A DNA stretch of 64,000 nucleotides from contig NZ_CP097463.1 in assembly GCF_027247405.1 (NCBI RefSeq), positions 310,001 to 374,000 of the forward strand. The letters run 5' to 3'. Source of the DNA: Jatrophihabitans cynanchi (GTDB lineage Bacteria; Actinomycetota; Actinomycetes; Mycobacteriales; Jatrophihabitantaceae). Positions 21,461 through 30,313 of this stretch are shown here, piece after piece (position 1 is the stretch's first letter; each line of letters begins with the position of its first letter). The notes beneath the pieces are model-generated. The model saw only the letters and a list, made by a program, of their open reading frames with translations. It ran no database searches and had not been told where the DNA came from. The translations under genes and the position numbers were made by a program.

Positions 21461-23941
21461 TCAGAGGGCGCCGGTCTCGGCGCCCTCTTCGCTGTCCTCG
21501 TCGGGTTCCTCGTCCTCGTCGGCTGCGACCAGGTCGTCGGCGCTACCGCCGTTGCGCAGCGCGTACAGCAGGCCGGCCAGCTCGTCCGGCATGACCAGCA
21601 CCTCGCGCGCCTTGGACCCTTCCGACGGGCCGACGATCGAACGCGACTCCATCAGGTCCATCAGCCGGCCCGCCTTGGCGAAGCCGACCCGCAGTTTGCG
21701 CTGCAGCATCGACGTCGAGCCGAACTGGGTGGAGACGACCAGCTCGACCGCCGACAGGAACAGGTCTAGGTCGTCGCCGATGTCCTCGTCGATCTCCTTC
21801 TTGGCCACTGCCGGCGCCGTGACGTCCTCGCGGTAGCTGGGCTGCAACTGCCCCTTGCAGTGCTCGACGATCGAGCGGATCTCCACGTCGGTGACGAACG
21901 CCCCCTGCATGCGGGCGGGCTTGGACGCGCCCATCGGCAGGAACAACGCGTCGCCCTTGCCCAGCAGTTTCTCCGAGCCGGGCTGGTCCAGGATGACCCG
22001 TGAGTCGGTGACCGAGGAGGTCTTGAAGCCCAGCCGTGACGGCACGTTCGCCTTGATCAGCCCGGTGACGACGTCGACGGACGGCCGTTGGGTGGCGATC
22101 ACCAGGTGGATACCGGCGGCGCGGGCCAGCTGGGTGATCCGCACGATCGCGTCCTCGACGTCGCGCGGCGCGACCATCATCAGGTCGGCCAGCTCGTCGA
22201 CGATCACCAGCAGGTAGGGATATGCGCTGTAGACGCGCTCCGAGCCGGGCGGCGCGACCAGCTCGCCGTTGACGACCTTCTTGTTGAAGTCGTCGATGTG
22301 CCGCGTGCCCGAGTGCTCCATGTCCTCGTAGCGCATGTCCATCTCGCGCACGACCCACTGCAGGGCGTCGGCGGCTTTCTTCGGGTTCGTGATCACCGGG
22401 GTGACCAGGTGTGGGATCCCTTGGTAGGCGGCGAATTCGACTCGTTTGGGGTCGACCAGGACCATGCGCACCTGCTCGGGCGTGGCGCGGGTCAGGATCG
22501 AGAGGATCAGCGTGTTGATGCAGCTCGACTTGCCCGCCCCGGTCGCGCCGGCGACGAGCAGGTGCGGCATCTTGGTCAGGTTCGCGACGACGAAGCCGCC
22601 CTCGACGTCCTTGCCGAGCGCGACCAGCATCGGATGGTGATCGCGCTGCGCCACCGAGCTGCGCAGCACGTCGCCGAGCATGACGATCTCCGGGTCGGCG
22701 TTGGGGATCTCCACGCCGACCGCGCTCTTGCCGGGGATCGGCGACAGGATCCGCACGTCGGCGCTCTTGACCGCGTAGGCGATGTTGCGGGTCAGGTTGG
22801 TGATCCGCTCCACTTTTACGCCCGGCCCGAGTTCGACCTCGTAGCGGGTGACGGTCGGCCCGCGGTTGAAGCCAGTGACGGCGCAGTCGACGTCGAACTC
22901 GGTGAACACCTGGGTGAGCGAGGCGATCACCTCGTCGTTCGCGCGGGTGTGCTCCATGTGCGGGGCGCCCTGGGCGAGCGTGGCCAGCGACGGGAGGGTG
23001 TACAGGCCGCCGCCGTTGCTCAGCTCCAGCTGCAGCGGCGCGTTGATCGGCGGCAGGTCGTCCTCGACGATCTTGGGCTTGCGCGGCTTGCGCGGCCGGG
23101 GCAGCGGCTCGTCGAGGTCCGCTGTCGGCTCGTCGAGGTCGGACAGCTCGCTCAGATCGGTGGTTTCGGTCAGGTCGCTGTCGGCCGGCGCCCGACGCAG
23201 CCGGCGGCGCGCCTTCGGTTGCACCGGCTGCTCGACGAAGTCGGCCTCGTCATCGGCGGCTGCGTCACTGGAACGGCCGGTGACCAGCTCGCGGACGTAC
23301 CCGGCGATCGCGCTGATCGGCGTCGCCGTGACGACCAGGATGCCGAACGCGCCGACGATCAGCAGCAGCGGCACCGCGATCGCGGCGGACAGCCCGCTCG
23401 CGAGCGGTTGCGCGGCCAGCGCGCCGATGAGCCCGCCGGCGTGATCACGCCCGTGCGAGCTGCCCGGCGAGCCGGCCCAGAGGTCGAACAGCCCCAGCAC
23501 CGAGAGCGTGACCGCAGTCGTTCCCACGACCAACCGGCCGCGCGACCCGGGTTCGGGTGCCTGCCGCAACAGATGCGCCCCGGACGCGAGCAGTACGACA
23601 GGCAGCAGCAGCGCGCCGTTGCCGGCCAGCAACCGGCACAGCGAGGTCAGGCCGCGCCCGAGCGGGCCGGCGGCGGCGAACCACATCGCCATCACGCTGA
23701 TCAGACCGACGGCGAGCACGCCCAGCGCGAGGCCGTCGCGGCGGTGCTCGGCCTCCAGGTCGCGTGCGGTGGCGGCGTTGCGGCCGACGGCGCGCGCGAG
23801 GCTGCCCAGCATCGCGGCGAGCGCCCGCCAGATCGCCGCGAGCGCCCGGCCGAGCAGGGCGAACGGGACCAGGTAGCCGGGCGTGCGCCGCCCGGCTGCC
23901 GGTTTGCGGGCAGGGGCTCGCGTGCGTGTTGCGGTTGCCAC
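21461..23941 (-). CDS. ftsK: FtsK/SpoIIIE-type DNA translocase
   Basis: This septum-located translocase clears and resolves chromosome ends at division. The 826-residue protein has an N-terminal membrane domain with about four segments (residues 75-215) and an acidic/proline linker. The motor follows with Walker [17 protein letters not shown] and Walker [14 protein letters not shown], and the winged-helix gamma domain ends it. Position upstream of dapA matches M. tuberculosis. A 10-bp hairpin (21463-21488) lies in its last codons and may serve the convergent small gene. Confidence 0.95.
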   Translation of the reverse strand: MATATRTRAPARKPAAGRRTPGYLVPFALLGRALAAIWRALAAMLGSLARAVGRNAATARDLEAEHRRDGLALGVLAVGLISVMAMWFAAAGPLGRGLTSLCRLLAGNGALLLPVVLLASGAHLLRQAPEPGSRGRLVVGTTAVTLSVLGLFDLWAGSPGSSHGRDHAGGLIGALAAQPLASGLSAAIAVPLLLIVGAFGILVVTATPISAIAGYVRELVTGRSSDAAADDEADFVEQPVQPKARRRLRRAPADSDLTETTDLSELSDLDEPTADLDEPLPRPRKPRKPKIVEDDLPPINAPLQLELSNGGGLYTLPSLATLAQGAPHMEHTRANDEVIASLTQVFTEFDVDCAVTGFNRGPTVTRYEVELGPGVKVERITNLTRNIAYAVKSADVRILSPIPGKSAVGVEIPNADPEIVMLGDVLRSSVAQRDHHPMLVALGKDVEGGFVVANLTKMPHLLVAGATGAGKSSCINTLILSILTRATPEQVRMVLVDPKRVEFAAYQGIPHLVTPVITNPKKAADALQWVVREMDMRYEDMEHSGTRHIDDFNKKVVNGELVAPPGSERVYSAYPYLLVIVDELADLMMVAPRDVEDAIVRITQLARAAGIHLVIATQRPSVDVVTGLIKANVPSRLGFKTSSVTDSRVILDQPGSEKLLGKGDALFLPMGASKPARMQGAFVTDVEIRSIVEHCKGQLQPSYREDVTAPAVAKKEIDEDIGDDLDLFLSAVELVVSTQFGSTSMLQRKLRVGFAKAGRLMDLMESRSIVGPSEGSKAREVLVMPDELAGLLYALRNGGSADDLVAADEDEEPDEDSEEGAETGAL
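21463..21488. terminator. Hairpin at the convergent end of ftsK
   Basis: AGAGGGCGCC and GGCGCCCTCT form a perfect 10-bp stem with a 6-nt loop. It lies inside the last codons of ftsK, 25 bp beyond the small plus-strand gene. The constraint of coding for EGAETGAL makes a chance origin possible. Confidence 0.35.
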
Positions 23942-24013
23942 CGGAAAACCCTAACCCTGAACTCGACCGTTATCAGGGAGTTCCGGACGGTGTCGCGGCC
24001 GGGCGTCCCGTGG

Positions 24014-24910
24014 TCAGAGGTCGGCGGCGGCCAGATCCTGGCGCAGGTGGCTCAGCTCATGCTCGGTCGCGTCCACCAGCGGCAGCCGCACCGGCCCGAC
24101 GTCCATGCCCCGGTCCCGCAGCCCGGCCTTGACCAGAATGGTGCCCTGAGTGCGGAAGATCCCGGTGTAGATCGGCAGCAGCCTGCGGTGCAGGGCGAGC
24201 GCCTCGGCCACCTCGCCGCGCTCGAACGCGCCGATCATCGCCTTGGTCGCCGCCCCGGAGAAGTGCGTGGACGTGCCGACCACCCCGACGCCCCCGACCG
24301 ACAGCAGCGGCAGCGTCATCGCGTCATCGCCGCTGTAGTACGCCAGGGACGTCTCGGCCATCACCCGAGCGGATCCCGGCAGGTCGCCCTTCGCGTCCTT
24401 GACCGCCACGATGCGCTCGTGCTCGGCCAGCGCGATCAACGTCTCGGTCGCGATCGGCACGCCACTTCGGCCGGGGATGTCGTAGAGCACGATCGGCAAC
24501 TCGGTCGCGTCGGCGACGGCCCGGAAGTGTGCGAGCAGGCCGGCCTGCGGCGGCTTGGAGTAGTAGGGCGTGACCACCAGCAGCCCGTGCGCGCCGGACT
24601 TCGCGGCCTGCTCCGCGACGGCGATGGTGTGCACGGTGTCGAACGTGCCGACGCCGGCGACGATGTGCGCGCGGTCGCCCACCGCGTCGACGACCGCGCG
24701 CACCAGGTCGGCCTTCTCGGCGTCCGACGTCGTAGGCGACTCGCCGGTCGTGCCGTTGATCACCAGCCCGTCGTTGCCCTGCTCGTCGACCAGGTAGGCG
24801 GCCAGTTCGACCGCCCTGCCGAGATCGAGGCCGCCCGCCACGTCGAACGGGGTGACCATGGCGGTGAGCAGGCGACCGAACGGGCGGGCCGGGTCAGCAG
24901 CAGCGGGCAT
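24014..24910 (-). CDS. dapA: 4-hydroxy-tetrahydrodipicolinate synthase
   Basis: DapA condenses pyruvate with aspartate semialdehyde in lysine and diaminopimelate synthesis. The 298-residue protein has GTTGESPT, the VVTPYYSKPPQAG signature with the active-site tyrosine region, and LYDIPGRSG. VAVKDAKGDL contains the Schiff-base lysine. It lies between thyX and ftsK. M. tuberculosis carries RNase J between ftsK and dapA, while here only 72 bp separate them. Confidence 0.96.
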   Translation of the reverse strand: MPAAADPARPFGRLLTAMVTPFDVAGGLDLGRAVELAAYLVDEQGNDGLVINGTTGESPTTSDAEKADLVRAVVDAVGDRAHIVAGVGTFDTVHTIAVAEQAAKSGAHGLLVVTPYYSKPPQAGLLAHFRAVADATELPIVLYDIPGRSGVPIATETLIALAEHERIVAVKDAKGDLPGSARVMAETSLAYYSGDDAMTLPLLSVGGVGVVGTSTHFSGAATKAMIGAFERGEVAEALALHRRLLPIYTGIFRTQGTILVKAGLRDRGMDVGPVRLPLVDATEHELSHLRQDLAAADL

Positions 24911-24934
24911 GGGCCAAAAATACCGCGTGGCGCC

Positions 24935-25687
24935 TCAGGATTCGGTGACCAGCGGGCTGGAGGCGACCTCGGTGCCGTCCGGCAGGGCGGTGATCTCGAA
25001 GTCGGCGAACGCGTTCGGGGCGATCCGGCGCAGTTCGCGCAGCACGGCGACCGCGAATGCCCGGATCTCCACGTCGGCGTGCTCCGACGCGCGCATGCCG
25101 ATGACGTGCCGCCAGGCACGGTAGTTGCCGGTGACCACGAGCTTGGTCTCGGTCGCGTTCGGCAGCACCGCGCGTGCTGCCTGCCGGGCCTGCTTGCGGC
25201 GCAGGGTGGCGTCCGGCGACCCGGCCAGCCGCTCCTCCAGGCCGGCCAGCAGCTCGCGGTAGGCCGTGCCGGTCGCCTCGGTGGCGGCCGCGAATCGTTC
25301 GTGCAGCACCGGGTCGGCGGCGATCACGTCCGGCTCCACGACCTCGCCGGCGCCCATCGCGACGTACCGCTGGGACAGCTGGGAGAAGGACAGGTGGCGG
25401 TGCCGCACCAGTTCGTGGGTGAGCGAGCGGGACACGCCCGTCACGTAGAAGCTGGCGGTGCCGTGCTCGAGCACCGACAGGTGACCGACATCCAGGATGT
25501 GCCGCAGGTAGGTGGCGTTGGTGGCGGTGGCCGGGTTCGGTTTGGACCAGGACTGGTAGCAGGCCCGCCCGGCGAACTCACTGAGCGCCTGGCCGCCGTC
25601 CGCGTCGGTCTCCCACGGGACGTCCGGCGGCGGCTCGAAGTGGGTCCAGGCGATCGGCACCACGCGCAGCTGAGCCGGTTCCGGCAC
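24935..25687 (-). CDS. thyX: FAD-dependent thymidylate synthase ThyX
   Basis: ThyX makes dTMP from dUMP using FAD and methylene-tetrahydrofolate. It has the ThyX motif [14 protein letters not shown] (RHRxxSxxxxSxR), [15 protein letters not shown] near the start, and [26 protein letters not shown] 25687 gives 250 residues, the same as M. tuberculosis ThyX, with GAGGAGG about 10 bp upstream. Longer in-frame starts exist to 25780 but would add poorly conserved sequence. It pairs with dapA as in M. tuberculosis. Confidence 0.95.
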   Translation of the reverse strand: MPEPAQLRVVPIAWTHFEPPPDVPWETDADGGQALSEFAGRACYQSWSKPNPATATNATYLRHILDVGHLSVLEHGTASFYVTGVSRSLTHELVRHRHLSFSQLSQRYVAMGAGEVVEPDVIAADPVLHERFAAATEATGTAYRELLAGLEERLAGSPDATLRRKQARQAARAVLPNATETKLVVTGNYRAWRHVIGMRASEHADVEIRAFAVAVLRELRRIAPNAFADFEITALPDGTEVASSPLVTES

Positions 25688-25813
25688 GGCGGGCTGCACC
25701 TCCTCGACCGCCGGGCGCGCTGACTCGCCCGGCGTCCTCACCCTAGCCGCCGGCCGCGGGAGGGCAGGACGGACCAGCATGACGCCGAGTAGACGTTGCG
25801 GTGGCGCCGTGAG

Positions 25814-25832
25814 TGATGTCATGATGACATCA
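25814..25832. promoter_or_regulatory. Perfect palindrome at the RHH gene start
   Basis: TGATGTCA and TGACATCA form a perfect 8-bp inverted repeat with a 3-bp spacer. The last base is the A of the ATG start codon at 25832. RHH proteins bind short palindromes of this kind, so autorepression is likely. The position suggests a leaderless transcript. Confidence 0.7.
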
Positions 25833-26353
25833 TGCATCTGGACGACTACGTACGGCAAGTACACGACCAGCTCGGCGCGGCGGCGGCCCTCGGTGACGAG
25901 CGGACCCAGCAGATCGCCGGGACCCTGGCCGCCGGGGCCGCCCCGGCGATGCGGCTCGCGATCATGAACGCGCTCGGCGCGGCGGCCGACGAGATCACCG
26001 CGGCACTGCTCGACTCCCCCGGCTCGCCGACGGTCTCGGTGCGGCTCGACGGCGACGACGTGCGGGTCGAGGTGACGGCCGCACCCCCCGAGCCCGCCGC
26101 GGCCCGCGCGGACGACGGCGACGCGACCGCCCGCATCTCGCTGCGGCTGTCCGAGGCCCTCAAGGCAGAGGTCGAGGAGGCCGCGGGCCGCGACGGCGTC
26201 TCGGTGAACACCTGGCTGGTGCGCGCTGCGAACAGCGCGCTCAGCCCGACCTGGCCGACCTGGCCGGGCGGTCCCGACTTCGGTGCGCGCGGCGGCCAGG
26301 CCGGCCGGCGTGCCACCAACGTCCACCGGGTCACCGGCTGGATCAACGGCTAG
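25832..26353 (+). CDS. Ribbon-helix-helix (HicB/Arc-like) regulator
   Basis: The 173-residue protein has an N-terminal alpha-helical part (about 1-60), then a short beta segment ([17 protein letters not shown]). At about residues 100-135 it has an RHH DNA-binding fold ([33 protein letters not shown]). The basic tail is glycine-rich. Similar proteins are annotated as HicB-family antitoxins, but no toxin is adjacent. The DUF4097 gene follows after 16 bp with its own AGGAGA site. A palindrome overlaps the start codon. Confidence 0.8.
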   Translation: MHLDDYVRQVHDQLGAAAALGDERTQQIAGTLAAGAAPAMRLAIMNALGAAADEITAALLDSPGSPTVSVRLDGDDVRVEVTAAPPEPAAARADDGDATARISLRLSEALKAEVEEAAGRDGVSVNTWLVRAANSALSPTWPTWPGGPDFGARGGQAGRRATNVHRVTGWING

Positions 26354-26369
26354 CAGCAGGAGACGACAA

Positions 26370-27176
26370 ATGACGACGAAGACCTTTCCGCTGACCGGCC
26401 CGATCAACCTGCAGGCGCGGGTCGGCCGCGGCAGCCTCACCGTCCACGCCCTGGACGAGCTGACCGAGGCGCGGGTATTGATCACCCCGCGCCGTAAGGG
26501 ATCGGACGTCGCGGAGCGCTACACGATCGAACTCAACGGCCCCACCCTGTCGGTGCTCGGTCCGCGCGAGGGCGGCATCTTCGACCTGCCGATCTTCGGC
26601 ACCCGCGGCAACGAGGCGGTCGACGTGGTGATCGACGTGCCCAGTGGCACCGCGGTCAAGCTGAGCACGTTCTCCGCGGACGTCGTGGTCAGCGGACGGG
26701 TCGGTGGCGCCGACATCGCCACCGGATCGGCGAACATCACGGCCGAGCACGTCGACGGCGACCTGCGAGTGCGCTACGGCAGCGGGAACTGCAAGGTCAT
26801 ACGGGTGACCGGCTCGGTCGAGGCACGCTCGGGTGCCGGGCGCGCCCAGTTCGGCTCGATCGACGGCTCGTTGAACAGTGCGTGCGGCAGCGGCGAGTTG
26901 CGGGTGCAGGAGGTGCACGGCTCGGTGCGCAGCCGGTCGGGTTCGGGCAGCGCCTCGCTCGAGACGGTGCACGGCGACGTCGATCTGGCCAGCGGATCCG
27001 GCCCGATGAGCATCGGCCTGCCCGCCGGCCGGCCCGCGCGCCTGGACGTCACCACCGGCTCGGGCCAGGTCAGCTCCGACCTGCCGATCGAGGACGCGCC
27101 GCGCGGCACCGGTGAGCCGATCATGGTGCGGGCGCGCACCGGCAGTGGGGACATTCGGCTGTACCGCGCCGCATAG
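26370..27176 (+). CDS. DUF4097 beta-helix protein
   Basis: The 268-residue protein has no signal peptide. It consists of short strands with repeated G-S-G turns: [79 protein letters not shown]. This is the beta-helix of the DUF4097 (putative adhesin) family. The role of the family is not known; it often lies beside small DNA-binding regulators, as here. ATG 26370 is set by AGGAGA. It is translated with the RHH gene as a two-gene unit. Confidence 0.82.
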   Translation: MTTKTFPLTGPINLQARVGRGSLTVHALDELTEARVLITPRRKGSDVAERYTIELNGPTLSVLGPREGGIFDLPIFGTRGNEAVDVVIDVPSGTAVKLSTFSADVVVSGRVGGADIATGSANITAEHVDGDLRVRYGSGNCKVIRVTGSVEARSGAGRAQFGSIDGSLNSACGSGELRVQEVHGSVRSRSGSGSASLETVHGDVDLASGSGPMSIGLPAGRPARLDVTTGSGQVSSDLPIEDAPRGTGEPIMVRARTGSGDIRLYRAA

Positions 27177-27258
27177 TCCGAGGCGTTGTCGGCACCGTGC
27201 GCAACAGTCAGGGCCTTCGCCGGGCGAACCGCGCCCGCCTCGGCTGAAGGGCAACCGC

Positions 27259-27834
27259 ATGGCCACCGTCGTGCTGTTCCACCACGTGCAGGGGCTGACG
27301 CCCGGTGTCACCGGGTTCGCCGACACGCTGCGCGCCGCCGGGCACACCGTGCACACCCCAGATCTGTTCGCGGGGCGCACCTTCGAGAGCATCGAGGCGG
27401 GCATGGCCTTCGTCGAACAGACCGGCTTCGACGAGATCTCCGGGCGCGGGGTGAAGGCGGCCGAGAACCTGCCGGCGGACGCCGTCTACGCGGGCTTCTC
27501 GCTGGGCGTCATCCCGGCACAGCGCCTGGCCCAGACCCGGCCGGGCGCGCGCGGCGCGCTGCTGTTCCATTCGTGCGTCCCGACATCGATGTTCGGCGCC
27601 TGGCCGGACGGCGTGCCGGCACAGATCCACGCGATGGACGCCGACCCGTTCTTCGTCGACGAGGGTGACATCGAGGCGGCGCGAGCCCTGATCGAAGAGG
27701 CCGAGAACGCGCAACTGTTCCTCTATCCCGGATCGGCGCACCTGTTCGCCGACGCGTCGCTGCCCTCCTACGACGCGGCTGCCGCCCAGTTGCTCACCCA
27801 GCGGGTGCTCGAGTTCCTCGCCGCCGCAGGCTGA
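27259..27834 (+). CDS. Dienelactone-hydrolase-family protein
   Basis: The 191-residue alpha/beta hydrolase has the nucleophile elbow AGFSLGV with serine in place of the cysteine of classical dienelactone hydrolases. A candidate aspartate is in HAMDADPFF and the histidine in GSAHLF. The start MATVVLFHHVQG follows GAAGG by 5-6 bp. The early HH motif differs from the GGG loop seen in many members. The substrate is unknown. It is separated by 82 bp from DUF4097 and may have its own promoter. Confidence 0.82.
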   Translation: MATVVLFHHVQGLTPGVTGFADTLRAAGHTVHTPDLFAGRTFESIEAGMAFVEQTGFDEISGRGVKAAENLPADAVYAGFSLGVIPAQRLAQTRPGARGALLFHSCVPTSMFGAWPDGVPAQIHAMDADPFFVDEGDIEAARALIEEAENAQLFLYPGSAHLFADASLPSYDAAAAQLLTQRVLEFLAAAG

Positions 27835-27838
27835 TCGC

Positions 27839-28039
27839 GACGCCCGCACGGTCCCGGCGCGGGAACCCGCCGACGGCGGCCACACCTGGCGCCGGCTGCG
27901 CGTGCGGCACGCCGCCTCCGGCTGGTCGGCGGTCGTGCACAACCCGCAGTCGGGCTACGTCAGCCTGCGCAGCACGGTGACCGACACCCACGGCAGCGCT
28001 TCGACCACCCAGGTGATCCGCGCGTACGCAGTGCGCTAA
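27839..28039 (+). pseudogene. C-terminal remnant of a secreted protein
   Basis: The frame ending at TAA 28037-28039 reads GGHTWRRLRVRHAASGWSAV, VVHNPQSGYVSLRSTVTDTHG and TTQVIRAYAVR. I associate this ending with the C terminus of large secreted subtilase-like proteins of actinobacteria. No start or upstream part of such a gene remains; the frame simply runs back through the dienelactone hydrolase gene. It overlaps the stop codon of the ABC transporter on the other strand. The family call is tentative. Confidence 0.45.
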
Positions 28040-29826
28040 TCGAGCTCGCCGACCAGCCGGCTGTAGTGCCCACCGGCCGCGAGCAGTTCGGCGTGCGTAC
28101 CCCGTTCGACGATGCGGCCACGGTCGAGCACCACGATCTGATCCGCACCGCGCACCGTCGAGAGCCGATGGGCGATCGCGATCGTCGTGCGCCCCTTGGC
28201 GAGTTCGTCGAGTGCGGCCTGGACCGCCCGCTCGGTGCGGGTGTCCAGGGCGCTCGTCGCCTCGTCCAGCACGAGGACCGGCGGGTTGCGCAACAACATC
28301 CGGGCGATCGCCAGCCGCTGCCGCTCGCCGCCGGAGAACCGGTACCCACGGGCCCCGACGACCGTGTCGTAACCGTGCGGCAGCGCACTGATCAACTCGT
28401 GGATGTGCGCCGCGCGCGCAGCCTCAGTCAGGTCGGCGTCCGTCGCGTCCGGTGCAGCGAAACGCAGGTTGGCCGCGATCGTGTCGTGGAACAGGTAGGT
28501 GTCCTGCGCGACCAGGCCGACCGCGTCGGACACGCAGCCGAAGCTCAACGCCCGCACGTCGACGCCGTCGATGCTGACGACGCCCTGATTCGCGTCATAC
28601 AGACGGGCAACCAGGTAGCCGAGCGTGGTCTTGCCGGAACCGGTCTCGCCCACGATCGCAGTGGTTCGCCCGGCCGGCACCTCGAGCTCGATGTCGCGCA
28701 GCGTCCACTCCCCCGCGTCGTCGTACCGGAAGCTGACGCCCTGGAGGCAAACGTCGCCGCGCACCTCGGCCAGCGTGCGCGCGCCGGGCGCCTCGACCAC
28801 GTCGACGGGCAGGTCGAGGACCTCGAAGATCCGCCCGAACAGAGCGACCGACGTGGACACCTGGACGCCGATGCTCTGCAGCGCGGTGGCCGGCGCGACC
28901 AGCCGGTTCAGCATGCTGGTGAAGGCCACCGCGGTACCGATCGTGATCGTCGCGGCGCCGTTGGCCAGCGCGACGCCGGCGATCCAGTAGACGATCGCGG
29001 GGATCATCGTGAGGCTGGCGCGACGGGTGGAGAGCACCCACTTGCCGCTCATGGCCGCCGCCATCTCGGTGTCCGAGAGCTCCCGGGATTCGGCGGCGAA
29101 CCGGTCGGTCAGCGCCTGCTGCCGGCCAAGGGTCTTGGTGAGCAGCACGCCGGCGACCGACAGCGACTCCTCGAGCAACCCGGTCAGCCCGGCCAGCCGC
29201 CGCTGCCGACCGCGCGCGATGGCACGGCGGCGGCGGCCCAGCCGCATCGAGAACAACAGGAACAGCGGCACGACGATCAGGCAGATGCAGCCGAGCCTGA
29301 AGTCCATGATCAACGCCGCGATCGCGACCGCCAGCGCGGTGAAGACGTTCTGGATCGTCGAGCTCGCGGTGTTCGTGACGACGTTGTCGACGCCACCGAC
29401 GTCGTTGCCGATCCGCGACAGCAGCTCGCCGGCCCGGGTGCGGGTGAAGAACCGCAGCGACATGCGCTGCAGGTGCGCGTAGACGCCCACCCGCAGGTCG
29501 TGCATCACGCGTTGCCCGATCAGGTTGGACAGCCAGGTGGTCGCGACACCCAGCCCGGCGGCGGCCATGGCGGCCACGAGCATGCCGCCCGCGAACCAGC
29601 TGACCAGCGCCGCACTTCGCTCCGGCAGCGCCCGGTCGATGATCTCGCGCAGCAGGAACGGCGAGACGACGTTGGCTAGCGCCTGGACGGCCGCTAGTGC
29701 GAGCAGCGCGAACACGGCCCATCGGTAGGGCGCGAACAGGGCGGCCATGCGCCGCAGCGGGACGGCGTCTGCGACGTCCGCGTCGGCGTCGGCATCACGC
29801 AACTGGGCGGCCGCGGCCGCCGTCAT
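28036..29826 (-). CDS. ABC exporter, fused membrane and ATPase domains
   Basis: The 596-residue half-transporter has about six membrane helices (residues 35-310). The ATPase has Walker A VGETGSGKTTLGY, signature SGGERQRLAIARMLL, Walker B VLVLDEATSALD and IAIAHRLSTVRGAD. It resembles multidrug or lipid exporters that work as homodimers. ATG 29826 overlaps the marR stop (ATGA), so it is coupled to the MarR regulator, a usual arrangement for drug-responsive pumps. The AlkX-like DNA glycosylase lies just upstream of marR on the same strand. Confidence 0.92.
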   Translation of the reverse strand: MTAAAAAQLRDADADADVADAVPLRRMAALFAPYRWAVFALLALAAVQALANVVSPFLLREIIDRALPERSAALVSWFAGGMLVAAMAAAGLGVATTWLSNLIGQRVMHDLRVGVYAHLQRMSLRFFTRTRAGELLSRIGNDVGGVDNVVTNTASSTIQNVFTALAVAIAALIMDFRLGCICLIVVPLFLLFSMRLGRRRRAIARGRQRRLAGLTGLLEESLSVAGVLLTKTLGRQQALTDRFAAESRELSDTEMAAAMSGKWVLSTRRASLTMIPAIVYWIAGVALANGAATITIGTAVAFTSMLNRLVAPATALQSIGVQVSTSVALFGRIFEVLDLPVDVVEAPGARTLAEVRGDVCLQGVSFRYDDAGEWTLRDIELEVPAGRTTAIVGETGSGKTTLGYLVARLYDANQGVVSIDGVDVRALSFGCVSDAVGLVAQDTYLFHDTIAANLRFAAPDATDADLTEAARAAHIHELISALPHGYDTVVGARGYRFSGGERQRLAIARMLLRNPPVLVLDEATSALDTRTERAVQAALDELAKGRTTIAIAHRLSTVRGADQIVVLDRGRIVERGTHAELLAAGGHYSRLVGELD

Positions 29827-30284
29827 CGCTCCGTCACCGCGCCGCCGGGTTCGAAGTCGGCCAGCCGTCGCATCACCGCGGCGGCCCGGACCAGCACGTC
29901 GCGGTCGGCATCGTCGAGCAGCTGCGCCATCGCCCGGGCGAGCCATGCATCGCGTGGCGCGAACTCCGCTCGCAGGGCGCGCCGGCCCGCGGTCGTCAAC
30001 ACCAGCAGGTACTGGCGGCCGTCGGTCGGATCGGCGGTGCGCTCCAGGTAGCCCGCTGCCTCCAGCGCGGCATAGGTCCGGGTGAGCGACTGCGGCTGGG
30101 TGCGCAGCTGGTCGGCCATATCGCCCGGCGTCATCGAGCCATTGGTGACCAGCCGGCCGAGCACCGCGGTCTGGTTCAGGCTGAGGTGGCCGGCGCGCTC
30201 AACCCGGGCACGGGACGCGAGCGCGGTCGCGGCCCGGCACACGGTCGCGGCCTCGGTCCTGAGCTCGCGTGAAGTGGTACGCAT
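29823..30284 (-). CDS. MarR-family regulator
   Basis: The 153-residue winged-helix protein has LSLNQTAVLGRLVTNGSMTPGDMADQLRTQPQSLTRTYAALEAAGYLERTADPTDGRQYLLVLTTAG in shape, with the DPTDGRQ wing. ATG 30284 lies one base from a perfect palindrome (30286-30305), so the transcript must have a very short or no leader and the protein should repress itself. It overlaps the exporter gene and most likely controls it in response to a toxic ligand. Confidence 0.9.
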   Translation of the reverse strand: MRTTSRELRTEAATVCRAATALASRARVERAGHLSLNQTAVLGRLVTNGSMTPGDMADQLRTQPQSLTRTYAALEAAGYLERTADPTDGRQYLLVLTTAGRRALRAEFAPRDAWLARAMAQLLDDADRDVLVRAAAVMRRLADFEPGGAVTER

Positions 30285-30285
30285 G

Positions 30286-30305
30286 TGCTTACGATATAGT
30301 AAGCA
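30286..30305. promoter_or_regulatory. MarR operator
   Basis: TGCTTAC and GTAAGCA form a perfect 7-bp inverted repeat around a 6-bp AT-rich centre (GATATA), right before the marR start codon. This is notably AT-rich for the genome and is also where the -10 element should lie. It ends 9 bp downstream of the AlkX-like gene's stop codon at 30314-30316. Confidence 0.75.
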
Positions 30306-30313
30306 ACAACGTA

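Noticed and set aside
22088-25723. Long plus-strand frame (1,211 codons) opposite ftsK, dapA and thyX
   Set aside because: The minus-strand genes are clear; this frame is an antisense shadow with atypical composition.
25832-27176. Classical HicAB or other type II toxin-antitoxin system
   Set aside because: The RHH protein is antitoxin-like, but DUF4097 is not a known toxin and no HicA-like small protein is adjacent.
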